Shown here one piece after another: positions 43,074-53,210 of a stretch of DNA of 56,687 nt; the first letter of the stretch is position 1; each line of letters begins with the position of its first letter. The notes beneath the pieces are model-generated. The model was not told where the DNA came from. It ran no database searches and saw only the letters and a list, made by a program, of their open reading frames with translations. Location of the stretch: the NCBI GenBank assembly GCA_009869945.1, contig WIXG01000435.1:1-56687 (forward strand). The letters are read 5' to 3'. A program made the translations under genes and the position numbers. This stretch comes from Mesaphorura yosii. Taxonomy: Eukaryota > Arthropoda > Collembola > Poduromorpha > Tullbergiidae.

Positions 43074-43367
43074 ATCGCATTGCGCTTTAGGATTTAAGGA
43101 TTTTCGCAATTTTATACGCAGTAAATGTTTTTATAACTGAATTTGATTTAACCGAATAATAAAATCGTGAGCATCCTGCAATAAAGAAAAACAAAGGAAA
43201 TTAACTAGCGGAAAGGCGCGTGGCTCAAAACGTGCAGTTCAAAATTCGTTGTGCAGGTTTTCAGTTCGACGTGTGTGTGAGAACAGAAAGAAAGTGAACG
43301 CAACATCACAACTTAAGAAAAATTAATTGTCACAATCACTGGCTAGCTACATGGGAGAGAAGAAGTC

Positions 43368-45299
43368 ATGGAGGATTTGGAATGCTCGTCCAACCGACTC
43401 AACCCTCTGGATTTGGGCATCGTAAGCCTTGACTGACCTGTTTACTCCTAACCTTGCAGTTGCACTGATATTAAGCACGAGACCCATTCATGTATTGCAC
43501 TAATCATTTAGATTGTGGAACATGTCATGGGATACCTTGGGCCCCAATACGCATTGCCCTGCCGGGTGGTCAACTCTCTCTGGAATGCTCAGGCCAGCAG
43601 CATCTTGAACGACAGATGGTGCATCAAACTGTCCAACGATAATGTCGGCGAATACCTCCGACTGACCAAGGCCAAGGTTAAGGCGAACAATAACGAAACA
43701 CGCTCCCAGGACAAATACAAGAGTCCCAGCCTGGAGCTGCATCTTTGCATTGATTATACCGCCTCCTCCGGTGAAGAAGCAACAATAGCTGCCCTGGAAA
43801 TCGCTTGTCAAGATGGCAGACAAGAATTCACCAGCCTAAAATGCACTTTTGGCGACACCGGCATCACGAAGAGCTTCCTCTGTCTGATTTGGGCTTGCAA
43901 GGATACGCTCCGCCAACTCTCGCTCCATTACACCAAGCCGAATACGTTCAATCGGACTGAACACCCAATTAATCTTCCAGCGCTGAAGTCTGTGTCCCTC
44001 GAGTACGTGGATGTTAACGAAGTTGCAATACGCAAGATTCAAACTCTCTGGTCTAAAGCGGCAGGCCTGAACACCGTCCGACTCCGCCAACGAGGTCGAC
44101 TTGGTTTTGGTGTGCAACCCGCCTTCATTCTCGGAGATTGCAAAAGTTTCCCCACCCATCAAATTGTGCATCTGGACGTTAACATTACCAAAGTTATGGA
44201 ATTGAACAGCTTCAGGAAGCCGAAATTTGACCGGCTTCAAACGATGCGGTTGAGTGTCACAGGGGCCGAGGACATCTCCGAACCGAGCCCAAGTATAACT
44301 CGGATCATCGAAGACAACTGCCCAATGCTGAAATCACTCGATGTCATCGATCTCACTCCTCGACCATCTCACCCGTTTCTCCCACTGATGTGCGTACTCT
44401 TCGGTCCCGCAAACCCAACCTTCTTACAAGAACTGCCAACCTTCAGCAAACTCTGTCACCTTGGCGTTCACCTGCAGGCCGCGCCCGTCCTCGATCCGAA
44501 CGCGAACCCAACAAACAACAACAACATTATCCTTAATCGTGCAGAAGCGTATAGAGTCTTGCAACTGATGAGTGACTGTGCGGACCTATCCAGCATCGCT
44601 TTAAACATGGACGCCTGTTTGGCCCTCGCACAGTGGAATAAATTCCTGAATCCGAATAGTAATCTTCCGGAAGAATATCGAACAGTCAGGCAGCCCACCG
44701 TGACCAAACTCACCCTTGCCGTGTCTCGCGCGGCCGTCCCCGTCCGTGCTGATGCCGAAATGCTCCACTCAATTACTCGCCTCCTGAACGAAGTGTATCC
44801 TGCCCTACAGGAGCTTGTCGTTAATCTGGAAGCGGGGGAGTCGTTGTCTTTGCCCGTGACTGATTCTGGCCTCCACATCGACTTGAGCCACGTGCTAGGC
44901 TTGGCGTTTGGTCTGAGGGGGCTCACTGATTTGGAGATCAACAACTTTTCCAGGGCGTGGAACATCGGAGAAGCAGCAGCGGCCACCACCACTCCGAAGG
45001 AGTCTGACCAAGCCGAGAGTCCACTGTCGCCAGCGTTTAAATTAAAGAATTTCACGATTCGAGGCACAACGTTCAAGCAGAGCTCATGGTCAGCGTCCCC
45101 GCCACCGTCACTGTCGGAACCTGAATTCACTCTTCCCAACCTCCTAGCACTGATTCCCGAGTACGGAGACTTGCTGCTACGAATCGAATATGCTCTGCTC
45201 CTGCATTCGCCGGTACCCGGCATCCAGACGTCATACGCAGAGCTGGGCGAGGAACTGCAAAAGATCGAGAAGCCGGGGGTCAGGGTCAGGCTCATGTAA
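43368..45299 (+). CDS. F-box/leucine-rich-repeat protein (intact copy)
   Basis: Two exons, 43368-43421 and 43512-45299, 613 residues; AATAAA at 45360-45365. Residues 12-55 form an F-box (NPLDLGI, then VEHVMGYLGPQYALPCRVVNSLW), which would bind Skp1. The rest has irregular leucine-rich units of 25-35 residues (LRQLSLHYTKPN, FDRLQTMRLSVTG, MLKSLDVIDLTP, LGLAFGLRGLTDLEINN). Such proteins pick targets for SCF ubiquitin ligases. The ATG at 43351 lies in another frame and ends at 43424, so 43368 is chosen. It is the only complete member among four copies in the window and shares the short first exon with the copies at 24780 and 45614. Confidence 0.72.
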
Positions 45300-45613
45300 T
45301 TCGTCTTGGTGCCTTCACAGAAAGAAAAATCAATTTCATACTTTTCTTGTATTTTTAAAAATAAATTGGGGTTTTGATAAACAATCTCTTCTTTTCTGGT
45401 GGCTGGTGGTTTTCTGGTTTATGAATTCGTGTATACTAGCTTCGTCTGTCATTATTTTAAAGATCGTCCCTGCGCTGTATTGAATTCCAAAGTCCCAATT
45501 CTCATCTCGATTTGAATCTTTGAATGTTAAGTTTCTGATTTTAATGCAAATCGTCACAAATTCTCCGTAATTGTTAATTGCAAGGCCACTATCATTTTCA
45601 CTGCAAGAGCAAT

Positions 45614-45862
45614 ATGTCTTTGCACATGAATCCGTTCGATTTGGATTTGGTAAGTGACTAAAATAATTTTGACATAAAACTTCACGCTGGATGTTCAAAT
45701 TAAACAATTGTCGATTGATTTCGTTTGTCAAGACGACACGAAGCTTCAGAAATCCCACTTCCGAAGCTACTGGCCCTGATTCCTGACGACGACAACAGTG
45801 GCGGTGGGATGAAGCCGGCGCCGACGAGCCCCGAAAAAGATACGTCAGTCATACGTGAATGA
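45614..45862 (+). pseudogene. F-box remnant: first exon plus C-terminal tail
   Basis: 45614-45649 is a 12-codon first exon (MSLHMNPFDLDL) followed by GTAAGT, as in the two larger F-box copies. About 90 bases further a frame reads EIPLPKLLALIPDDD and continues to TGA at 45860-45862. This is the equivalent of the last 40 residues of the family (FTLPNLLALIPEYGD). The F-box and all leucine-rich units between are gone, so it is an internal-deletion derivative. Confidence 0.6.
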
Positions 45863-45972
45863 CGTATGAATTTGGCTTTGAAATTGTAAAAACATGTGTA
45901 AATGTGAATGTCAGCCAGTAATTGATTTAATAAAGTGAGATAAATGCGATCACGGCCTGCTCTTAGACGAAT

Positions 45973-47719
45973 TTAGGCTTTGGCTCCGACTTCACTCAGT
46001 TGCGGGGTTCCATCCTGCTTTGAATATGAATTTCCCGCGAGCACGCCCACGTGCCCGTTTCTGTTCCTGCCCACGTCCGCGTCCATAGCTCGTAGCTCCC
46101 TCTGTGAAAAGTGCTCCACGACCGCCGCACAGTAGCAGTCGCCAAGCAGGTTGTTGGTTGTCCGCACTCTGTCTACAAGCCAATCCACCGCAAAGATGAG
46201 CCCCACGTCAGTTATGGGGAGTCCGATCGCATTGAGGATGAGGGGCATGATGGCCAGGGACGAGCTGGGAATTGCGGGACTCGCCATGCTGATGATCGTC
46301 GCCGCAATTGCAACGGTCACCAGATTTCCAAAGCCCAGCTCCACTCCATTCATTTGTGCAATGAAAATTACCGACACGGCTTGAAACAACGCCGTCCCAT
46401 CCTTGTTTATAGTCGTGCCGATCGGGAGCACGAAATGAGAAATTCGGGGGTCTACCCGCAGCTTTTCCATGCAGCGGAACGAAATTGGAAGGGCGACGGC
46501 TCTGGAAATTTGAATTTTCGCGGTTTTTGTAAATGCCCACAACAATTTCAGGAAATTTGGTGTTGTGCGAAAGTGCTGAGTTTAAATTTTGAATTCTCGC
46601 GCCTGGTTTTATAAAACTTACGCCGAGGAGGTCGCAAATCCCGTAATTGTCGCCTGCAGAAGTCCCGCGTAAAAACGAAATGGATTCTTGCGCACAACGA
46701 CGAAATAAAGCACCTGGCTTAGCACCAGCTGAGAGAACATCAGCCCAGAAGTGACGGTGAGGATGAAGCGGCCCAACTGAGTCACCGTCGTCACGAGGTC
46801 GTCGACGCTCAGGATTTTGGCTGCGATGAGGCTTCCGACCCCGACGGGAGTCAACCACATGACTCCAGTCACGATCTTCATGATCACCTCGTCGATGACT
46901 CGAAAGGACTCGATCAGAGCCCGCGCTTGGGGCCGGTGGCCAAGCGTCCCGAGCACCATGCCAAATATCAACGAGAAGGTGATGACCCCCAGTGTGTTGG
47001 TCCCATCTCGCAGGACAATCGTGCGATGAAATTCGTCGCCTCCCGCCATGACCGATTTTTCGTACACTGTTTGCGTCTACGTGAATTGCATAGTGAAAAA
47101 ATGACGGTAGATTTAAAATTTCGGGCACAGAGCTGCAACGCGGAAAAATCCTGTTTTTTACTAACCTGCTGGAACATTGCTGTGAAAATGTTCGCTGGCA
47201 CAAGATTTCGACCCAAATCCAGGATATTGTCGAGAAGAGTGTTTTTCCGTTGTCCAATCACCGCCTCTGCGGCCAGACTCTCTGCGTACGTGGGCCTGGA
47301 GGACGGGTCGCCAGGGTGGACGAGCACGACAATCAAAACTCCAAAGATAGCGTTAAAAAGCGATGTGGTAAAGAAATACGAGAGGGTCCGGATCGCAATT
47401 TTACCGTTGGCGCTCGCGTTCAGGCTGGCCGATCCTATTTAATGAAGTGGGGCGATAAATTCAAAATTCAAGGCACTCTGAGGTAGTTCAAGCATTTTAG
47501 CTTACCGACAAGGAGGCTGGACATGACCAGTGGGAGAATCACGAGCTGAAGGGCACGCATGAAGAGTTCACCGGGATAGGCAATAATTTGTAACGAAACT
47601 CCACTCACGGCTCCTCCCGCAACACTCCGAAGCCCAAAACCTACTCCAATTCCTGCTACGACCCCGCCGATTGTTGCGAGAAGCAATGCATTGTTGGCCA
47701 GCCAATTCTTTACCAACAT
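45973..47719 (-). CDS. excitatory amino acid transporter (SLC1/EAAT)
   Basis: Four exons: 47719-47506, 47434-47166, 47076-46622 and 46501-45973, 488 residues. The fold is that of sodium-coupled glutamate carriers: first helices VKNWLANNALLLATIGGVV, re-entrant loop after ATSSA, the NKDGTALF motif (NMDGTALY in mammals), and the last helix with AVDWLVDRVRTTNNLLGD. The second Arg of DRVR corresponds to the residue that binds the side-chain carboxylate of glutamate/aspartate, so acidic substrates are expected. Hairpin 2 reads ASPAIPSSSL where mammals have GAAGIPQAGL, a divergent sequence. The first 18 residues before the first helix are short. Start 47719 is the first ATG; the frame is open upstream to a TTG. 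It likely clears transmitter at the plasma membrane. Confidence 0.92.
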
Positions 47720-48214
47720 AGTACCGTATTTGCGAAATTTCACGTGCGAAAATGAATTTTTAAATGACAAGGAATATCCTTCAGAACGCGAGCGAGCGGC
47801 GAAAGCGGCTCAGAGCGAAAGGAAAGGAAACAAACAATTAATTCTAGCGATTATATTAATTAAGATAATGAAACAGATTTGTTCCAACTCTCACAGCCTT
47901 GGCTCTTGTCGTGTAATACATGAATAAATAATCTAGTGAAGCACATTAGAATTTGCGTAACGAGTACTGAAAAACAACATGACATAAGACAGATAGGGCA
48001 CGACCTACGTCAGTTAATTCGAGTCTAAGGTCACTGTCGGGGCCAAGTCCAGTCCAGAGTCCGACGAATACTCGACCTTCAGTGTTTTCAGCGTACGTAC
48101 GTACGTAGCTACGTATCGTTTACTCAATGCATTAATCGTTACAATTTGCTAATGTTAAAGTGCTTGCTAGTATTTAAAATGAATTGGCTACGAAAAGCCT
48201 TCCTGAGGGGTTCT
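47720..48214. other. intergenic with GTAC simple repeat
   Basis: Promoter side of the transporter gene and 3' side of the oxygenase gene, both minus strand. A run of GTAC units at 48093-48107 is self-complementary. Nothing else is seen. Confidence 0.5.
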
Positions 48215-49639
48215 TTAGGCGTAGGCGGCGTCCACGATGTCCTGCGCACTTTTCATGTCCGAGCCAAACACTTGCTTGCTGTTCGCTTCAAAGTAGTACT
48301 TCTTCACGAGGGTGTTGACCTGCTCCCTCACCGTGTCGAATTGCATGCCTCTTGACACGAGCTGCTTCACCGCCACAGCGAGCGCCCGATCCGCCATGGA
48401 GAAACGGGCGCGCAGATTCTTGGCCTCGATCCCCATGAATTCTTCAAGCATCAGCAACATCCACTGCTCCTTCTTGAAAATCTGCGAGCCACGCGACCCG
48501 AAAACGGCCTCCACAAACGCCTGAAGGGGGAATCTCAATTTTAAAATTGAAATTCGAATTTTCGCGCGCATGGGTGGTTTCCTATTACCTTGAAGAACGC
48601 TTCCCACAGAACCTTGCCGTCGTGGTCGATTTGGAACATGCACGGGACGTAGTAGGTCTCGTACAGCTGTTGATAGTAGCGCCTCGTCGCGGCGACGCCG
48701 CCAGACTGCAGCGCAATGTTGTACTCGTCTTCGACGCCGAGCGCGTACACCAGCGTAGCCCAAAAATGGTTGAAGCCCTCGAACTCCTCCTCCGTCGCCC
48801 CGTGGATTCCGCTCATTTCCGGGCGAAACACCTGCGGCGCGCTAAGCATCCATTGCGTGAGCGCCATGGCCAGGTGGCTGATGGGCTTCACCTTCCCCGA
48901 AGCGCCTGCGCCCTTCCCCAGCTTGACTTCGGCCGGGTAGTCCCGCTGCCAGGCGGGAATGTCTGACGCCTCCAAGTCGGCACGCACAGCCCTCCAGAAA
49001 CCTTCGTCCTTCGGAAGGCGGGTGGGCGGCTTTTTCTCGGGAAGTGTGTGCCCGATTTTGTTAAGCACTTGATGGTGGATTGCTCGCACATTCAGCAAGG
49101 ATGAAAGAAGAAGTGGGCCGGCCGCCTCCTCGGAGCCCTCATCGGCGCTCTCGATCCAGAGTTTCATGTGCAGCATCGTTGCGAGGTATCGCCGATTCGA
49201 GTGGGACGTCGTGTCCGACTTCTTTGTCGCCATAAGAATGCGGGTGATTTCCGGATAGCCAGGAAAGAGGATGAAGGCGTGGATTGGGCCGAAATACTGG
49301 GCGAAGAAGTGCTTGTTTGAGAATCGTTGGCCAATCGCGAACGCGGTTTCATTGTACCACGGAGGGAGCTGGCTCGGGTGCTTCGCCCACGTGCCCCCAG
49401 ACGCCTGGCCCTCAGAAAGGACCTTCACTGGCTTGGCACAGGTGCCCGTCTCCCTGTGAAGGAGGTGGCGGTCAAGTGATCGAGAATTAGACAAGCTAAA
49501 GCCCCGCTCCGTTCCGACGCGAAGAGACTTACGCCCCCAACGAATTTTTTCCAAAGGCCTGCCACGGGTTGCACCCGGATTTGCAATGCACATGAATGAA
49601 TTGCAGGCCCAAAATCAGGAGCATCACCTTCGAACCCAT
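48215..49639 (-). CDS. secreted mpaB/Lcp-like (DUF2236) oxygenase
   Basis: Three exons: 49639-49533, 49453-48589 and 48520-48215, 425 residues. Exon 1 gives a signal peptide (MGSKVMLLILGLQFIHVHC) and is joined by a GC|GTAAGT donor; without it the frame would have no ATG. The body has the features of the arthropod DUF2236/mpaB family, haem proteins related to rubber oxygenase Lcp: an RRYLAT motif near residue 150, then EEFEGFNHFWATLVYALGVEDEYNIAL, and the C-terminal helical part LVSRGMQFDTVREQVN. Its substrate is unknown; relatives oxidise hydrophobic compounds. A deleted relative sits at 52004-52200. Confidence 0.75.
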
Positions 49640-50235
49640 TTTGCAAATTGCTAATTCTGCGCTGCGGCTGCGATTACGACTGGAACTCCGAATTCCGTTA
49701 ATTGGTTAATTCCCCCCAGTTCAAGGCCCAACTACTGACTGCTGAATGCTAAGTAAACGGCAGACGAAAACGCGACGAGGACCGAAATTTGTTATTGGCA
49801 TCGGCCTTAACAAATTATTGTTGCGAAACATGTTATTATGTAACTAACAACAAAGTTGCATAAAATTACCATCATGACCGTAGTTCTCTAGTTTTTGCTT
49901 CTTCACAATTCTGAAACATGATTTCTCGGCCAAACGGGCTAGACCCCTGGTAGACCATGCTAAAATTGTAAATTGTTAGCGGACGGGCCGGGTCAATAAA
50001 TTAAATTGGTAATTTTATTCACAAAAGTGGTTCGCCCTGACGATTTACATGAGTGCGTCAACAATGCAGTAGTAATTGGTAACAGATAGCAGGAGGTAAC
50101 AGGTTACAGCGCAATTTGCAATTGCAGTGGTCGCAGATATGAAGGCCAACAGTGGAGCACGGCAAAACCATGGAAAAATACCGACCTTTGCATTTGGCAT
50201 TTATTTTTTGCAAGGCTGTTTCTGCATAATCCACT
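49640..50235. other. intergenic, no gene seen
   Basis: Upstream region of the oxygenase gene and 3' flank of the receptor gene, both on the minus strand. AT-rich, no repeats noted. Confidence 0.5.
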
Positions 50236-51459
50236 TCAGAATGTTAGGAGTAGATTGATTGAGAATTCCAGTATAGCGTACATGTACGCAATGAAGAAAT
50301 ATGGCTCTTCAATCCTGAAGTACGGCCCCAGCCGAATTTGGAGGGGCCAGCACGCTTTTAGTGCTTTGCCGCACAACTCCGAACCGCCACGATCAAGGTC
50401 GTTCCGCCTCCGCTGCGTTCGCAGAGCATGACATGATGTTTCGTACACTCTGTACGAAGCCGGAAACAAGTACAGCCCCACAAATGAGACGCCCACCGCA
50501 ACGGCCGGGAAGCCGAGGATCCCCGGAAACCTGACCTCGTTGTAGAGTTTGATCGTACTGTAAATGCATATGCTTGTGAACATTATCATTCCCCAAGAAA
50601 GAAGTGGCAAAATGATGTGCTGGACGAGTCTGTCAAAAAGACGGTTCACCAGCTGCAGATGCTTGTAGTATTTGCAGAAGACATGCACGGGCTGCCCTCT
50701 GAGAACGTGAAGGCATGGTATCGTGCTTTGCAGGTACGCCATGTATATGCAGGCGTAGAAGAGAAGCTTATTTCCAAGACACCACGACATGTAGAATTCG
50801 AACAGGCCAATCGGAATCCGGGCGAGGGCGGGAACGGTAGTCATATCGAACAGCGACCAGACGTATTTCGGGTTGTCAATCTGCCTGATAGAAATGAAGA
50901 ATTGCGAGCCGCTGTACACGTAAATTGGAATCACAACCCTTCGCACGATCGAAACTTGTTTCTTGCCTCCCGCGTCCGTACTCGCCTGGTTTTTCTTTTG
51001 TTGGTCGAATGCATCTGAAAAAAGGCAACGCCAGGAGCCGGCCGAAAATGAATGCGAGATTATCGAGAATTGAAATCTGAATGGAAATTGGAACTTACGT
51101 TCAAAAACCCGATTTGTCCTCATCAAACTGAAGACAAAACGTTGGACCTGCCCGTGATAAAGAAATGTGTTCAGGTAAAACGCAGAGCCAACTGCATGCG
51201 TGATGATGTTGAAGGCGTTCATGACGAGCTTCGGATAGGGCACGTGCATGAAGAAGAACGCTTGGACCCAGCGGATGCTCATGAAACAGCAGTTGGCAAA
51301 TGTCCAGGCAGAAATTACGGTGGCTGTCACACGTCTCCAGCGGCTGCTTGTCCGAACCATCGTGCAACTGTCTGGCTGCCATTCAAAGGGAATCGCTCCC
51401 ATCCTGTACCCATTGACACAAACTGCCCGAAGGGCTGCGAGCACGTTGGCCGAAATCAT
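50236..51459 (-). CDS. gustatory-receptor-like 7TM protein
   Basis: Two exons, 51459-51099 and 51014-50236, 379 residues. The intron (84 bp, GAAC|GTAAGT...TTTTTCAG) has a length divisible by three and no stop, so an unspliced reading of 407 residues is also open; splicing removes a Phe/Ser-rich insert. Hydrophobic segments lie near residues 45-65, 78-98, 150-175, 205-235, 275-300 and 310-330. The final helix (YFFIAYMYAILEFSINLLLTF) resembles that of the receptor at 14852-16111. Identification as a chemoreceptor rests on topology, length and this helix. Overall similarity between the two genes is low. Confidence 0.5.
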   Translation of the reverse strand: MISANVLAALRAVCVNGYRMGAIPFEWQPDSCTMVRTSSRWRRVTATVISAWTFANCCFMSIRWVQAFFFMHVPYPKLVMNAFNIITHAVGSAFYLNTFLYHGQVQRFVFSLMRTNRVFERKFQFPFRFQFSIISHSFSAGSWRCLFSDAFDQQKKNQASTDAGGKKQVSIVRRVVIPIYVYSGSQFFISIRQIDNPKYVWSLFDMTTVPALARIPIGLFEFYMSWCLGNKLLFYACIYMAYLQSTIPCLHVLRGQPVHVFCKYYKHLQLVNRLFDRLVQHIILPLLSWGMIMFTSICIYSTIKLYNEVRFPGILGFPAVAVGVSFVGLYLFPASYRVYETSCHALRTQRRRNDLDRGGSELCGKALKACWPLQIRLGPYFRIEEPYFFIAYMYAILEFSINLLLTF

Positions 51460-52003
51460 TTTTAGTGACTAAACGCGTCAAATACTACTGAAAATGGCAA
51501 ATTGATTTCGTATGAGCCAAATTGTGAATGTGACAAATTTAGGAGGTTCTCGAAAACTCGAAAAGTAGTCGAAAGTAAGCAAAGTTATTGCATTGACTAG
51601 CGACTGAAAATAGGTGGCATTTCCGGCTGTCAGAAAAAGCAGAAACCGTTGAGACACGAACTCCTAAATGATTCAAATGTAATTGGACCTGTACCAATTA
51701 TCGAAGATTATTGCTTTCGAAGAGAGGAAAACTGGTATAACATTCAGTGCGATAAGTGGAATTTGAGCCAAGAAGAGAAGAATCAGAAATTGCTTTCCTT
51801 TTACTTTATTAAAAAATCATTAAACGAAGGTCACGCGTAAGACTGAAACTCTGACACGTAAATTGCAATTCCCCAAATTGGGATTGTTTTACTTGGCTTT
51901 CTAATTTTTAATTAAATCTTTTCGCACTATAACAAAAGGCTATTTCAATGTGTGCTAATCCATAAATTAAAAGCCCAGCACGCAATTAGAAGTGAAGCTA
52001 CAG
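51460..52003. other. intergenic, short open frame only
   Basis: A 63-codon plus-strand frame at 51649-51840 is charged and AT-rich and ends in GHA; no family, signal or splice site supports it. The rest is the promoter side of the receptor gene. Confidence 0.35.
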
Positions 52004-52200
52004 CTAATTGTAGGCCTCGTTCGCGACGTCCTCCGCGTTTGTCCCTTCCAAACACATCCCGGCTATTTTCTTCAAAGTAGTACCGCCTGAAGACAGCGTT
52101 AATCTGCTCACGTACCGTGTGGAAACGCTTCCCCCGAGATACGATATGATCAATTTGGAACATGCACGGCACGTAGTACGTCTCGTCCAGTCATTAATAT
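52004..52200 (-). pseudogene. mpaB/Lcp-like remnant, middle deleted
   Basis: Reading from 52200 down, DETYYVPCMFQIDH (as in the gene at 48215) passes directly into IVSRGKRFHTVREQINAVF and RRYYFEENS, which belong about 60 residues further on in the full protein. After a frameshift the end reads EDVANEAYN and stops at 52006-52004. About 180 bp and one intron of the parent are missing. Sequence identity to the neighbour is moderate, so this is an old copy. Confidence 0.65.
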
Positions 52201-52205
52201 CTTCC

Positions 52206-53210
52206 AGCAAGTGTATAAACAAACAGCTTCCTCAACAAACGTTTAATTTAATAAGAATTCTCCGGGAAAAGTTAGCCAGACGGCGGAACTGTTCAGATAG
52301 CCAGTGACTCTCGCCACGAGCCTACAAAGTCATCAGGGGCGCCGAGGAGGAGGAGGACCCGAGGCAGCTCGCTGTTGTGCTCACCGCCGCCGCCTGCCTT
52401 TGCACGCTCTGTGATGGGCATGGCGTCGTTTATGATCATTCTTGACCTCGCACATTTCTTACACTTTTTTCATAATGACGTTGGAAACGAAATCAGGCAA
52501 GAAGGCAGGACTTTGTCTTCTGCAACTTTCTTTCAGATCTTTGGTATGGTTTGGATTTGGTTAAAATGGGCTGGTAATAAACCCAGTGTAGTGTATCTTA
52601 TCTTGACACACAAAAACTGATAGTTATTTCACAATGATCTAATTAAGAAACCACAAAGAAGGAAACGAGAAAGAGAGCTTCCTCGAGTTTCCAAAGCACT
52701 AAACACCGACGAGATGCTTTAAGTGCTTCGTAGTAACCGCAATCATCCCGTCAGCAGGCTTCATTTGCTGCTTCATTTACAAGTGTCTGCCTACCTACGC
52801 TTTGATGCGCCTTCTGCCCTGGCGCATCGAGCATCCAGACACAACTGTAGAAGTTTGTTGGCTGATGAGTGTTTTTCCAACTATTCAAAAGTCCATCCTC
52901 GGGCAGCCTACAAAAGTTGAAAAATTCAAATTTTGTAAAACGGTGTGCTTTGGTTTTCTTGCATTGTAATGAATAATTAGGAATGGTGAAGCGATTATCA
53001 CGGTTTTGATGTGGCCAGATTCCACAGACCAAACCTGCGGATTATCAAAGGCCTAAAAACTAATCCTTGTGGAAGTATTGAAGATTGCAGATGACCGAGC
53101 TAACCAACAATTTTACCAGTTGTGATAAAGTTTTAATGAAATTTAATCGGGCATGTATAAGTGTATTCACATTAGAAGGAAGTGGCTCATTAGAGCGCTG
53201 AAACTCAATC
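52206..53210. other. 1-kb intergenic region, nothing assigned
   Basis: No supported gene on either strand; it should hold the promoter of the lectin gene at its right end. Confidence 0.5.

Noticed and set aside
44468..45295. 275-codon minus-strand frame
   Set aside because: Ser/Arg-rich antisense shadow of the intact F-box gene.
51649..51840. 63-codon plus-strand frame as a small gene
   Set aside because: No signal peptide, domain or splice site; AT-rich composition makes short chance frames common.
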